A stretch of 64,000 bases of DNA from Emticicia agri (GCF_004168285.1 NZ_SEWF01000035.1:1-64000), one strand, 5' to 3'; shown: positions 16,287 through 24,896, numbered from the stretch's first letter. Notes: a model not told the origin generated them from the letters alone. A program made the numbers and translations.

Positions 16287-17687
16287 ATGCAATACGACGT
16301 TACGGTAATAGGCTCCGGTCCCGGAGGATACGTGGCGGCTATCAGAGCTGCCCAGTTAGGTATGAAAACCGCCATTATTGAAAAATACAATGTTTTAGGA
16401 GGTACTTGCCTGAATGTGGGCTGTATTCCCTCAAAAGCCTTGCTCGATTCGTCAGAACATTTCTATAATGCAACGCATCATTTTGCCGAACACGGCATTG
16501 AAATCCCTGCGCCTAAGGTAAATCTTGAGCAGATGATGGCCCGTAAAAAAGGCGTGGTAGAGAAGATGAACGGCGGAATTAACTTCCTGATGAAAAAGAA
16601 TAAAATTACGGTTTATAACGGTTTTGGTTCTTTTATTGATAAAAATAACATCAAAATTAAAAAGGCTGACGGTTCTGAAGAACAGATAAGTACTGAGAAA
16701 GTGATTATTGCCACAGGCTCAAAACCTACGATTCTGCCTTTTATGAATTATGATAAAAAAAGGATTATTACCAGTACTGAGGCTTTAACTTTAACCGAAA
16801 TACCCAAACATCTGATTGTGATAGGGGCAGGGGTAATAGGTGCCGAATTAGGCTCGGTATATGCCCGTTTAGGAGCTAAAGTAACCTTTGTAGAATTTGC
16901 CGATTCCATGATTCCGACGATGGATAAAACAATGGGCAAAGAGTTGCAGAAGGCAGTAAAGAAATTAGGTACTGATTTTTACTTCAATACTAAAGTTACT
17001 AAAATTGAAAATTTAGGCGAAGAAGTATTGGTATCGGCCGATGGCGCAGATGGCAAACCTGTAGAAATCAAAGGTGATTACTGTCTTGTATGTATCGGTA
17101 GAAGAGCTTATGTGGATGGCTTGAATTTAGAAGCCGTAGGTATAACTACCGACAGAGGTAAAGTAGTTGTTGACGAGCATACGCTTGAAACCAACGTAAA
17201 AGGCATTTATGCCATTGGTGATGTGGTACGTGGAGCAATGCTGGCACACAAAGCCGAAGAAGAGGGTGTGCTGGTAGCTGAAACCATGAGCGGCCAAAAA
17301 CCGCATATCAATTATAACCTTATTCCGGGAGTAGTTTATACCTGGCCAGAAGTGGCCTCTGTGGGGCAAACAGAAGAAGAACTCAAAGCCAAAGGTATCA
17401 GCTATAAATCGGGTCAGTTTCCATTTAAAGCTCTCGGACGTGCTACTGCCAGTGGAGACACAGATGGTTTGGTAAAGATTTTAGCCCATAAAGATACCGA
17501 CGAGGTTTTAGGTGTACATATTATAGGCGCCAGAGCCGCCGACATGATTGCCGAAGCGGTGATGGCAATGGAATTCAGAGCCAGTGCCGAAGATATTTCA
17601 CGCACCTCTCATGCTCACCCGACTTATATGGAGGCTGTCAAAGAAGCCGCTTTAGCTGCTACTGATAACCGACCGATACATACGTAG
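16287..17687 (+). CDS. lpdA: Dihydrolipoyl dehydrogenase
   Basis: E3 component of 2-oxo acid dehydrogenase complexes and the glycine cleavage system: it reoxidises dihydrolipoyl groups and passes electrons to NAD. Length 466 is normal. FAD-binding motif GSGPGGYVAAIRAAQLG at 9-25; redox disulfide C41/C46 in GGTCLNVGCIPSK; NAD-binding fold VIGAGVIGAELGSVYARLG; second FAD motif IYAIGDVVRGAMLAHKA; C-terminal catalytic His-Glu in HAHPTYMEA. All key residues are present. No E1 or E2 gene is adjacent. It has its own upstream promoter and is followed by a hairpin repeat, so it is probably monocistronic. Confidence 0.97.
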   Translation: MQYDVTVIGSGPGGYVAAIRAAQLGMKTAIIEKYNVLGGTCLNVGCIPSKALLDSSEHFYNATHHFAEHGIEIPAPKVNLEQMMARKKGVVEKMNGGINFLMKKNKITVYNGFGSFIDKNNIKIKKADGSEEQISTEKVIIATGSKPTILPFMNYDKKRIITSTEALTLTEIPKHLIVIGAGVIGAELGSVYARLGAKVTFVEFADSMIPTMDKTMGKELQKAVKKLGTDFYFNTKVTKIENLGEEVLVSADGADGKPVEIKGDYCLVCIGRRAYVDGLNLEAVGITTDRGKVVVDEHTLETNVKGIYAIGDVVRGAMLAHKAEEEGVLVAETMSGQKPHINYNLIPGVVYTWPEVASVGQTEEELKAKGISYKSGQFPFKALGRATASGDTDGLVKILAHKDTDEVLGVHIIGARAADMIAEAVMAMEFRASAEDISRTSHAHPTYMEAVKEAALAATDNRPIHT

Positions 17688-17700
17688 GAAGCATAATTTA

Positions 17701-17778
17701 GTGATAGAATTAATCGTGAATTGTGAATGCGGACGCCGCGCGTCCGCATTCACTAATTCGCAATTAATCACTCATCAC
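17701..17778. repeat. Long hairpin repeat between convergent genes
   Basis: ATTAATCGTGAATTGTGAATG on the left is the imperfect complement of CATTCACTAATTCGCAATTAAT on the right. The apex carries a GC-rich insert (17730-17746). It lies between lpdA and the convergent membrane protein gene and overlaps the stop of the latter; it may serve as a two-way terminator. Confidence 0.8.
17730..17746 (+). repeat. GC-rich 17-bp mini-insert at the apex of the hairpin
   Basis: It begins CGGACGCCGCGCG and ends TCCG, which mirrors its own first four bases (CGGA). Removing the 17 bases joins GTGAATG to CATTCAC, a perfect palindrome at the apex. The first 13 bases are identical to the insert at 49436. Confidence 0.75.
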
Positions 17779-18479
17779 ATAGCTGCCTTCGCAGGTTGTT
17801 TGACAGCGAAATAATCGACCATACCTAAAATCAGGATGCAACGGGCTACAATTACGATGGTTCGGGGAATGAAACCCAACCACGGCAATTGTTCGATGAA
17901 AATGCTGTAGAAAACAAGAAAATTGGCAAATGCCATTAATACCACACTCCAGCTTATCCAGAACCTGTCTGACTCACTAATGGGTAAAAAAGAAGCTAAT
18001 GTACTTGTATATATATAGATGAAAGCATAGCATAAAAGCAGAATTTTATCTAAGACCGGTAAGGCTGTATGCAGTGTAAATATATAAAACAAGAGGGGTA
18101 CTATTGCATAGATCGGGAAGACACGCAGGAACTTGTACAATGCTCCCTGATATTTTATTTTAGAACCCATAAGCTTAAAAATACCTGCCCAGAGGCATAA
18201 AATACAGGCGTGGATAATGAGATTAAAATCTTTTATTAAAGCCGGAAAGAAGATGACACATAAAGAGATAGGAATCGGTAATATCAGTGTCAGGATAAAA
18301 AGTTTATCAATGAGGGTAGGTAAGGGCTTGCGGTGTTGATAGTACCAGACTGTCAATATAATAGCTGCAATAATTCTTGCAATGGCTATCCAGAAAACAC
18401 TTTCTTTTTCTGGTAGGTCAAGCAGAAAAAATTCTAAAATCAGTAAGAGTAAAGTAGCAGTTATGTATCTTGTATTCAT
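17775..18479 (-). CDS. Integral membrane protein of unknown function
   Basis: About 234 residues with 7-8 hydrophobic segments and little else (LLLLILEFFLLDL, FWIAIARIIAAIILTVWYY, LFILTLILPIPISLCVIFF and so on). The topology and the segment SDRFWISWSVVLMAFANFLVFYSI are faintly reminiscent of YhhN/TMEM86 lysoplasmalogenases, but I cannot support that call. The start is uncertain: ATG at 18479 or 18500, with a TTG further up. A dyad GAGCCTG/CAGGCTC (18491-18516) lies around these starts. It is downstream of the dehydratase gene on the same strand, perhaps co-transcribed. Confidence 0.6.
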   Translation of the reverse strand: MNTRYITATLLLLILEFFLLDLPEKESVFWIAIARIIAAIILTVWYYQHRKPLPTLIDKLFILTLILPIPISLCVIFFPALIKDFNLIIHACILCLWAGIFKLMGSKIKYQGALYKFLRVFPIYAIVPLLFYIFTLHTALPVLDKILLLCYAFIYIYTSTLASFLPISESDRFWISWSVVLMAFANFLVFYSIFIEQLPWLGFIPRTIVIVARCILILGMVDYFAVKQPAKAAM

Positions 18480-18532
18480 CAGGGTAGATAGAGCCTGCAT
18501 GATGACATACAGGCTCAAATATTTAAGTTCAA

Positions 18533-20260
18533 CTAATGTGATTCTCTCTGAACCTCATGGCCTGATTTTCCGGCTAAAAAGTCTAAATCTGCCCCCTTGT
18601 CTGCCTGAGTAACCGTATTAATATAAAGCTGAACATACCCACGGTTATAGCCTAAATCAACAGGTTTCCAGTTTTTGCGTCTTTCTGCCAGTTCTTCGTC
18701 TGATACATGCAGGTGTATTTTACGATTGTGTACATCTACCTCTATCAAATCGCCATTCTGTACTAATCCGAGCGTACCACCCACGGCCGATTCAGGAGAA
18801 GCATGAAGGAATACTGTTCCATAAGCGGTACCACTCATACGGGCATCTGAAATACGCACCATGTCGGTAATACCTTTTTCTAATATCTTTTTGGGTAATT
18901 GCATGTTGCCAACCTCGGGCATACCCGGATAACCCTTGGGTCCTACGTTTTTCAAGACCAGTACGCAGGTTTCGTCCACCTCCAAATCGGGGTCGTCAAT
19001 GCGGGCATGATAGTCTTCTATGGTTTCAAAAACTACGGCTTTGCCTGTATGTTGCATCAGATGTGCCGATGCGGCCGAAGGTTTGATTACTGCGCCGTTT
19101 TCGCACAGATTACCTTTTACCACTGCAATTCCTCCCTCACGTAGAATAGGGTTTTCAGCAGTAGCAATTACCTCTTCATTCCATATCTTGGCACCTTTCG
19201 AGTTATCAATCAGACTTTTGCCATTAACCGTAATAGCTGTTTTATGTAAAAAGCCAGACATTTCTTTAATTACTGCCGGAAGCCCGCCTGCGTAATAGAA
19301 ATCTTCCATCAGGTATTTGCCCGACGGCATCAGGTTCAACAGGAATGGCATTTTACTGCCTATTTTATCAAAATCTTCCAAATCAACTTCCACACCTATT
19401 CTCCCGGCAATAGCAAGCAAATGTAATACCAGATTTGTTGAGCCACCTACAGCCGCATTCATCATGATGGCATTTTCAAAGGCTTCACGTGTAAGAACCG
19501 ACGAGAGGAGCATATTTTCTTTCACCATTTCTACAATTCTCATGCCCGACATGTGCGCCAATACTTTTTTACGGGAGTCTGCCGCAGGTATGGCAGATGC
19601 CCCCGGTAGGGTAAGGCCTAAAGCCTCTACCATTACTGCCATTGTAGAAGCGGTACCCATTGTAGAGCAGTGCCCGATACTTCTGCTCATACAGGCTTCA
19701 GCATCTTCAAACTCTTCAAGTGTCATTTTGCCTGTTTTTACATCATCTGCAAAACGCCATACATCAGTTCCCGAACCGATAGCTTTGCCCTGAAAACGTC
19801 CGCTTAACATGGGGCCGCCCGGTACTACAATGGTAGGTAAGTCAACACTTGCGGCGCCCATTACCAACGATGGCGTGGTTTTATCACAGCCTGTCAGTAA
19901 TACAATGGCATCGAAAGGATTGCCCCTGATACTCTCTTCTACGGTCATGGCAGCGAGGTTTCTGTAAAGCATGGCCGTAGGGCGAATCAGTGTTTCGCCT
20001 AATGACATTACCGGAAACTCTAAAGGGAAGCCCCCGGCTTCATAAACACCATTTTTAACCGATTGTGCCAGCTCCCGGAAATGGCCGTTGCAGGGGGTTA
20101 CTTCTGACCATGTATTGCAGATTCCTATGACAGGTTTGCCTTTAAACTGATGTGCAGGGTAGCCCTGATTCTTGATCCAGCTTCTGTAAATGAATCCATC
20201 TTTTCCTTCTTTTCCGAACCAGTCCTGGCTACGAAGTTTTGTTGTATTTTCAGAGGTCAT
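18533..20260 (-). CDS. IlvD/Edd family dehydratase, pentonate (sugar-acid) type
   Basis: Iron-sulfur dehydratase of 575 residues. The three cluster Cys are C57 (TPCNGH), C125 (TGCDKTTPS) and C198 (IGHCSTMGTAST), consistent with the [2Fe-2S] members. The start RSQDWFGKEGKDGFIYRSWIKNQG and the end LDFLAGKSGHEVQRESH are characteristic of the L-arabinonate/D-xylonate dehydratase branch rather than the dihydroxy-acid dehydratase of isoleucine-valine synthesis. It would remove water from an aldonic acid to give a 2-keto-3-deoxy acid in the cytoplasm. No other sugar-acid genes and no ilv genes are adjacent. Family certain; exact sugar unknown. Confidence 0.88.
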   Translation of the reverse strand: MTSENTTKLRSQDWFGKEGKDGFIYRSWIKNQGYPAHQFKGKPVIGICNTWSEVTPCNGHFRELAQSVKNGVYEAGGFPLEFPVMSLGETLIRPTAMLYRNLAAMTVEESIRGNPFDAIVLLTGCDKTTPSLVMGAASVDLPTIVVPGGPMLSGRFQGKAIGSGTDVWRFADDVKTGKMTLEEFEDAEACMSRSIGHCSTMGTASTMAVMVEALGLTLPGASAIPAADSRKKVLAHMSGMRIVEMVKENMLLSSVLTREAFENAIMMNAAVGGSTNLVLHLLAIAGRIGVEVDLEDFDKIGSKMPFLLNLMPSGKYLMEDFYYAGGLPAVIKEMSGFLHKTAITVNGKSLIDNSKGAKIWNEEVIATAENPILREGGIAVVKGNLCENGAVIKPSAASAHLMQHTGKAVVFETIEDYHARIDDPDLEVDETCVLVLKNVGPKGYPGMPEVGNMQLPKKILEKGITDMVRISDARMSGTAYGTVFLHASPESAVGGTLGLVQNGDLIEVDVHNRKIHLHVSDEELAERRKNWKPVDLGYNRGYVQLYINTVTQADKGADLDFLAGKSGHEVQRESH

Positions 20261-20304
20261 AATTTAAGTTAGAGAAAAACGCAAAAAAATTTATCAATAA
20301 TCCT

Positions 20305-20312
20305 TATTTTTG
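20305..20312 (+). promoter_or_regulatory. Bacteroidota -7 promoter element
   Basis: TATTTTTG fits TAnnTTTG and lies 68 bases upstream of the OmpA-like gene in the divergent region. The -33 element is not clear. Confidence 0.4.
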
Positions 20313-20379
20313 TGTTGTTTTGCAACCAAATTAAGAAATTTGTTGGAATTAATTTTGAATGACTTAAAAATTGAACATT

Positions 20380-21666
20380 ATGAACTTATTTGATACGTTG
20401 AACGAGGCAATGACTGATGAAGTTGTATCAAAAATTGCCAAGTTGACCGACGAAGAGCCTACGAAAACTAAAAAAGCAATTGATGGAATATTCTGCACGT
20501 TAATTGCAGGATTAGTAAGACGAACCGGAAGTACCATGAGTGTAAACATGCTTTACAACCAGGTACAGAAGGGTAACCAAGGGGGAGAACTGATAGGAGA
20601 CATAATGTCTTATTTAAGTAAGAAAGATAAATTAGATGGGATATTAAAGACTGGTGATGGATTGATAAGTCAGGTTTTCCCTGCTTACAAGAGCCCATTA
20701 ATCAGTATGATAGGGACGTATGCCGGAATCAAGAAGAATTCATCAACGATGTATTCGAGCTTGGCTACTCCAGTTCTGATTGATGCTTTAAGCAGAGAAA
20801 TCAGTAATAATAAAATGGATGTGGATGCTTTGACTACTTATTTAGCCGAACACCATGAGCCATTGTTTAAAAGAACACCAGAGGAATTGGTTGAAAAGAT
20901 GATTCCGCAATTAGGTTTGCAGGAATTGCTTTCTCCTAAATTTACTTCTAATTCAAGCAACAAACGTGTGGTTGCTCCTAAGCCTGCTTCGGTAAAACCT
21001 AAGTCGGTTGCAGGTGTGCCTACCACTACCCCACAGGTAGTAGAAACCGAAGAGGAGGAATATTCAAGCGAGGGTTCAGCATTTCCGGTAAAATGGTTGT
21101 TGATTTTCCTGGTAGTAATTGCCGCAGCGGCCGGAGGATATTATTATTATGAAAACTACTATAAGCCTGCTCAGGTAGCCACAACTGCCGATGAAACGAT
21201 AGTGATGGATTCAACTATTGCAAGTCTGGATAGTTCAGGGACAGCAGCAGTTGACTCGGTAGGTTTGAAAGATACTCTGAAAGCGACAACACCTGCAACA
21301 CCTGTTGGAGGAGGCTCTTTAACACAAGAATTGGACCCGTATCTGACTGATAAAACCAAACCGGCAGGCCAGATTTTTACCATGAAAGAGGTGTCATTTG
21401 TGAAAGGTTCGCAGGCATTAGATGATAAGTCAACGGCTTCCATCAATGAGTTAGCCGAGTTGCTGAAGAAATACCCTAAGATGCAAATCAGAATTCAGGG
21501 ACATTCGACAGATGCCGTAGGTCTTGATAATAAAGTGATGGCTACCAAAAGAGCCTTTGCTATCAAGAAAAGGCTATTGGTTGCAGGCATAACCGACACC
21601 CGTATTGATGCCATTGGTATTCAGGGTAGTGGCGATAAAGCAGATATAAAAATTGTGTCAAAATAA
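20380..21666 (+). CDS. DUF937-OmpA domain envelope protein
   Basis: About 428 residues in three parts: an N-terminal helical DUF937-like domain (NLFDTLNEAMTDEVVSKIAKLTDEEP, residues 1-190), a low-complexity linker and one membrane helix near residues 235-250 (WLLIFLVVIAAAAGGYYYY), and a C-terminal OmpA-type peptidoglycan-binding domain (SFVKGSQALDDKSTASINELAELLKKYP, then IRIQGHSTDAVG and ATKRAFAIKKRLL). It probably spans the inner membrane with the OmpA domain on the cell wall and the DUF937 part in the cytoplasm, like MotB-type anchors. The ATG at 20380 is chosen over a TTG three codons upstream. Terminator follows. Confidence 0.85.
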   Translation: MNLFDTLNEAMTDEVVSKIAKLTDEEPTKTKKAIDGIFCTLIAGLVRRTGSTMSVNMLYNQVQKGNQGGELIGDIMSYLSKKDKLDGILKTGDGLISQVFPAYKSPLISMIGTYAGIKKNSSTMYSSLATPVLIDALSREISNNKMDVDALTTYLAEHHEPLFKRTPEELVEKMIPQLGLQELLSPKFTSNSSNKRVVAPKPASVKPKSVAGVPTTTPQVVETEEEEYSSEGSAFPVKWLLIFLVVIAAAAGGYYYYENYYKPAQVATTADETIVMDSTIASLDSSGTAAVDSVGLKDTLKATTPATPVGGGSLTQELDPYLTDKTKPAGQIFTMKEVSFVKGSQALDDKSTASINELAELLKKYPKMQIRIQGHSTDAVGLDNKVMATKRAFAIKKRLLVAGITDTRIDAIGIQGSGDKADIKIVSK

Positions 21667-21683
21667 GAATCATAATTCCAGCA

Positions 21684-21720
21684 TAAAAAAATACCTCGCC
21701 GATTGACGAGGTATTTTTTT
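21684..21720. terminator. Bidirectional terminator
   Basis: AAAAAATACCTCG pairs with CGAGGTATTTTTT around an 8-base loop, with T-runs in both directions, between the convergent OmpA-like gene and ffh. Confidence 0.9.
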
Positions 21721-21727
21721 ATGCTCA

Positions 21728-21765
21728 CCAACTATGACGGCGAACCGTCATTTATAGTGTTGGCA
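21728..21765. repeat. Palindrome with a short GC-rich core
   Basis: CCAACTAT and ATAGTGTTGG form the outer arms, with TGA and TCA inside. The core CGGCGAACCG (21738-21747) is the left 10 bases of the mini-insert family on the minus strand (CGG-TT-CGCCG), without the CGCGG end. Confidence 0.6.
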
Positions 21766-21772
21766 AATCCTA

Positions 21773-23089
21773 TTATTTAAAACTCTTCATTTTACCGCTT
21801 GTCTGCATCTGGTTTACTTTCTTCATCATAGACCGCATCTGGTCAAATTGTTTCAGAAGGTTGTTTACCTGCAAAATCTGTGTTCCACTACCAGTAGCAA
21901 TTCTTTTCTTACGGCTACCGTCAATAATATCCGGTTTTTCACGCTCTTTTGGTGTCATAGAGCGAATAATGGCTTCTATCGGTTTAAAAGAGTCATTACT
22001 GATGTCAAGGTCTTTAATCTGCGAGCTTACGCCCGGAATCATCCCCATCAGGTCTTTGATATTACCCATTTTCTTGATTTGCTCCAGTTGCGTCAGAAAG
22101 TCGTTCAGGTCAAACTTGTTCTCACGCATTTTTTTGTTCAGACGTTTGGCTTCGTCTTCATCAAAGGCTTGTTGTGCACGTTCTACCAACGAGATAACGT
22201 CACCCATACCTAAGATACGGCTTGCCATACGATCAGGATAAAACACATCAAGCGCTTCCATTTTCTCACCTGTCGAAATAAACTTGATAGGTTTATTTAC
22301 CACAGTTTTAATAGAAAGTGCCGCACCACCACGGGCATCACCATCAAGTTTGGTTAGTACTACTCCATCAAAATCCAGACGCTCATTAAAAGTCTTGGCC
22401 GTATTCACCGCATCCTGACCTGTCATGGAGTCAACCACAAACAGAATCTCGCTCGGGGTTACTGCTTTTTTGATGTCTTCAACCTCTTTCATCATCACCT
22501 CATCAACAGCCAGACGTCCGGCTGTATCTATGATGACTATATTTTTTCCTTTACTTTTGGCAAAAGCAATGGCATTTCTGGCAATGTCAACGGCATTTTT
22601 GCTTTCAGGCTCGGCATACACCTCTACGCCTATCTGCTCGCCTAATACCTGTAACTGGGTAATAGCCGCAGGACGATAAATATCACAGGCTACCAATAAT
22701 ATCTGGCGGCCCTGTTTTTTCAGGTAATTGGCAAATTTACCCGAGAAAGTGGTTTTACCTGAACCTTGTAAACCCGCAATCAACACAATGGCAGGAGAAC
22801 CTTTCAGGTTAGCACTCTGGGCTTGTCCACCCATCAACTCGGTCAATTCTTCCTGAATAATTTTAACGAATAACTGACCCGGCTCTACGGCAATCATTAC
22901 CTTGCGGTCGATGGCTTTTTCTCTTACACGGTCGGTTACGTCTTTAGCAACTTTATAGTTTACGTCGGCATCCATCAGGGCACGGCGTACTTCTTTTATC
23001 GTTGCAGCAATGTTAATATCAGAGATTCTACCTTGCCCCTTGAGGGTTTTGACAGCTTTATTGAGTTTATCACTTAAATTTTCAAACAT
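21773..23089 (-). CDS. ffh: Signal recognition particle protein Ffh
   Basis: SRP54-type GTPase that binds 4.5S RNA and signal sequences of nascent membrane and secreted proteins and docks with FtsY. Length 438 is normal. N domain 1-90 (MFENLSDKLNKAVKTLKGQGRISD); G domain with P-loop GLQGSGKTTFSGK near 105-117, DTAGRLAVD and TKLDGDARGGAALS; Met-rich M domain at the C-terminus (MKKVNQMQTSGKMKSFK, MGMIPGVSSQIKDL). All GTPase motifs are present. It stands alone, converging on the OmpA-like gene across a shared terminator. Confidence 0.97.
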   Translation of the reverse strand: MFENLSDKLNKAVKTLKGQGRISDINIAATIKEVRRALMDADVNYKVAKDVTDRVREKAIDRKVMIAVEPGQLFVKIIQEELTELMGGQAQSANLKGSPAIVLIAGLQGSGKTTFSGKFANYLKKQGRQILLVACDIYRPAAITQLQVLGEQIGVEVYAEPESKNAVDIARNAIAFAKSKGKNIVIIDTAGRLAVDEVMMKEVEDIKKAVTPSEILFVVDSMTGQDAVNTAKTFNERLDFDGVVLTKLDGDARGGAALSIKTVVNKPIKFISTGEKMEALDVFYPDRMASRILGMGDVISLVERAQQAFDEDEAKRLNKKMRENKFDLNDFLTQLEQIKKMGNIKDLMGMIPGVSSQIKDLDISNDSFKPIEAIIRSMTPKEREKPDIIDGSRKKRIATGSGTQILQVNNLLKQFDQMRSMMKKVNQMQTSGKMKSFK

Positions 23090-23227
23090 CTTTCAGACTA
23101 TTAATGATTATTCCCTTATGGATTCCAGCTAAGGAAAAGTATTTTGATAACAATTTGCAAAGTTAAGATTTTAACAATAAAAGCGTAATAGTTTTTTTAA
23201 AAGGATTCCTTCAAAATTCTTATTCTG

Positions 23228-23235
23228 TATCTTTG
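23228..23235 (+). promoter_or_regulatory. Bacteroidota -7 promoter element
   Basis: TATCTTTG fits TAnnTTTG, 24 bases upstream of the P-loop kinase start codon. Confidence 0.45.
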
Positions 23236-23259
23236 CACCCTAAGCACATTACACATTTT

Positions 23260-23829
23260 ATGAAACTCCATATTTTAGGGGCCTCTTGCAGCGGGGTAAC
23301 AACTTTAGGCAAAGCATTAGCCAATTACCTTAATATTCCTTATTTTGACAGTGATGCGTATTTCTGGGAAAAAACCAATCCTCCTTTTACCACCAAACGA
23401 AATCCGGCGGTAAGAAACCAGATGCTTGAAACAGACAGTCTGAAATATGATAGCTGGATAATAGGTGGCTCCTTATTAAAATGGGATTTAGCCATAGCTT
23501 TTGACCTGATTGTGTTTTTATATATCCCACATCAGCTAAGAATGGAGCGGCTCAGAAAACGGGAGTTAGAAAGATATGGCGATATTATTTTTACTGACCC
23601 TACCAGAAACCAGCAGTACAATGATTTTCTGAACTGGGCTGAAGGGTATGATAATAATACTACCCAAGGAAGAACCCTCGCCGCACATGAAAACTGGCTG
23701 GCTCAACAAACCTGCCCTGTATTAGAAATTAGGGGAGATTATAGTGTGGAGGAGCGGGTAGAAATGATTTTGGAGAAAATTACTTCCCAAAAATCCGCTT
23801 CCGATGCTCGGAGCCCCATTGGGCTATAG
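23260..23829 (+). CDS. P-loop kinase, adenylate-kinase-like
   Basis: About 189 residues. The P-loop is LHILGASCSGVTTLGKALA at the N-terminus, followed by IPYFDSDAYFWEKTNPPFT with an acidic substrate-binding position, DSWIIGGSLLKWD, and the LID-like RMERLRKRELERYGD. This resembles the group annotated as AAA or adenylate-kinase-like proteins that phosphorylate unknown small substrates (FlaR type). The Walker motif has Val-Thr-Thr after the Gly (GVTT) where GKST or GKTT is usual, so the conserved Lys is missing from its usual place and activity is uncertain. The 3' end overlaps the convergent hxlR-like gene by 50 bases. Confidence 0.75.
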   Translation: MKLHILGASCSGVTTLGKALANYLNIPYFDSDAYFWEKTNPPFTTKRNPAVRNQMLETDSLKYDSWIIGGSLLKWDLAIAFDLIVFLYIPHQLRMERLRKRELERYGDIIFTDPTRNQQYNDFLNWAEGYDNNTTQGRTLAAHENWLAQQTCPVLEIRGDYSVEERVEMILEKITSQKSASDARSPIGL

Positions 23830-24157
23830 AACCTATAACCTCTTTTAAGGTGTGGCCGTATTCGGTTAGCTCATATTCTACCGTAACAGGCTTGGTATCA
23901 TAAACCGTACGTTTCACTAAATCGTTGTCTTCGAGGTCTTTCAGTTCTTTTGAAAGCATTTTAGCACCAATACCAGTTACATCACGAATCAATTCCATAA
24001 AACGCTTTTTTCCAAAGCTCAATGAGCCTATAATCATAATCTTCCACTTACCGCTCAGAATATCCATTGCATCCTGAACAGCCACCATGTGTTGGCTGCA
24101 TTGCGCAGGGTTGTGTTCTTGTGTATCTGTTGTATCAGCGACTTGTTTTGTCATCAT
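23780..24157 (-). CDS. HxlR-family transcriptional regulator
   Basis: A winged-helix regulator of 125 residues, the normal length: AMDILSGKWKIMIIGSLSFGKKRFMELIRDVTGIGAKMLSKELKDLEDNDLVKRTVY is the HxlR core with the recognition helix around MLSKELKDLE. HxlR proteins are dimers that often sense thiol-reactive or aldehyde stress through an N-terminal Cys; one Cys is present here (AQCSQH, residue 20). It is divergent from a DoxX gene with 258 bases between, a frequent arrangement in which the regulator represses the neighbour. A palindrome lies in that gap (24299-24316). Confidence 0.9.
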   Translation of the reverse strand: MMTKQVADTTDTQEHNPAQCSQHMVAVQDAMDILSGKWKIMIIGSLSFGKKRFMELIRDVTGIGAKMLSKELKDLEDNDLVKRTVYDTKPVTVEYELTEYGHTLKEVIGSIAQWGSEHRKRIFGK

Positions 24158-24280
24158 TTTAAAAATCTTATCTGCTTGGCGTTAGTAAGAATAACAAATA
24201 TAATCACAAATTCTATCATTGTACACTATCGAAAGTATATCTGATTTCTTACCTGTTACTATCTAAACAAATTATTCTCC

Positions 24281-24316
24281 TACTTTTGCCTTAATAGATA
24301 GTTTCTTAAAGGAAAC
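24281..24316 (+). promoter_or_regulatory. Promoter element and dyad upstream of the DoxX gene
   Basis: TACTTTTG (24281-24288) fits the -7 element. Just downstream, AGTTTC-TTAAAG-GAAACT (24299-24316) is a near-perfect dyad placed where a bound repressor would block early transcription. It is a candidate operator for the divergent HxlR protein. Confidence 0.45.
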
Positions 24317-24415
24317 TACTTTCTAAAAGAAATTAACTTCCAAACGTAAACTTATTCTCTCTGTTTTGTGTATTACCATAGACTTTATTTCTAAATACTT
24401 AAAACATAAAAAATC

Positions 24416-24769
24416 ATGTCAAGCAAAACACAAAAAATTCTGGCCATTATCTTTATGGCACTTCCATCATTCATGTTGGTTATGAGTGGTGTAATGAAAA
24501 TTATAGGCAGTGAACAAGTGGTAACAGGTATGACCAAAGGAGGCTATGGGCCTTATATTACTATTTTGGGTATTGCCGAAATCGTTTTTGTGATTTTATT
24601 CTGGATACCCAAAACCTATAAAATCGGCTTCTATCTGATAGTATCTTATCTGGGTGGTGCGGCTGCCGTAGAACTTGGTGGCGGTGCTAATCCGGTTGCA
24701 TTTGCGCTGATAGCCTTAGCCTGGATTGGTTTCTACCTGAAAGATAAGAGTAATTTTGTGGTAGGGTAG
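24416..24769 (+). CDS. DoxX-like membrane protein
   Basis: A 117-residue protein with four membrane helices: ILAIIFMALPSFMLVMSGVMKI, YITILGIAEIVFVILFWIP, IGFYLIVSYLGGAAAVEL and AFALIALAWIGFYL. This is the short DoxX/DUF4267-like fold common in Bacteroidota. The family is often linked to redox or thiol stress through an HxlR regulator, which is divergent here. Enzymatic function is not established. Confidence 0.8.
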   Translation: MSSKTQKILAIIFMALPSFMLVMSGVMKIIGSEQVVTGMTKGGYGPYITILGIAEIVFVILFWIPKTYKIGFYLIVSYLGGAAAVELGGGANPVAFALIALAWIGFYLKDKSNFVVG

Positions 24770-24774
24770 GACAA

Positions 24775-24861
24775 CCCCATCCTAACCTTCCCCAACAATG
24801 GGGAAGGGACAAAAAAAAGCCCCTCTCCCCACAGTTGGGGAAAGGGGTTGGGGTGTGGGGT
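24775..24861. repeat. C/G-tract repeat between convergent genes, uninterrupted copy
   Basis: CCCCATCCTAACCTTCCCC, AACAATGGGGAAGGGAC, an A-run, then CCCCTCTCCCC, ACAGTTGGGGAAAGGGG and TTGGGGTGTGGGG. The two halves pair into a long hairpin with A/T-runs, so it can terminate transcription from both sides (DoxX gene and susD). A related copy at 49370-49465 lies in the same kind of place. Confidence 0.75.
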
Positions 24862-24896
24862 TTAATCCACTAATTAAAGAATAGGTAAGTAAGCGA

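Noticed and set aside
19020-19793. Long plus-strand frames opposite the dehydratase gene
   Set aside because: Antisense shadows of a strongly conserved gene, without similarity of their own.
18533-20260. Dihydroxy-acid dehydratase of branched amino-acid synthesis (IlvD)
   Set aside because: The N- and C-terminal signatures match the pentonate dehydratase branch, and no ilv genes are adjacent.
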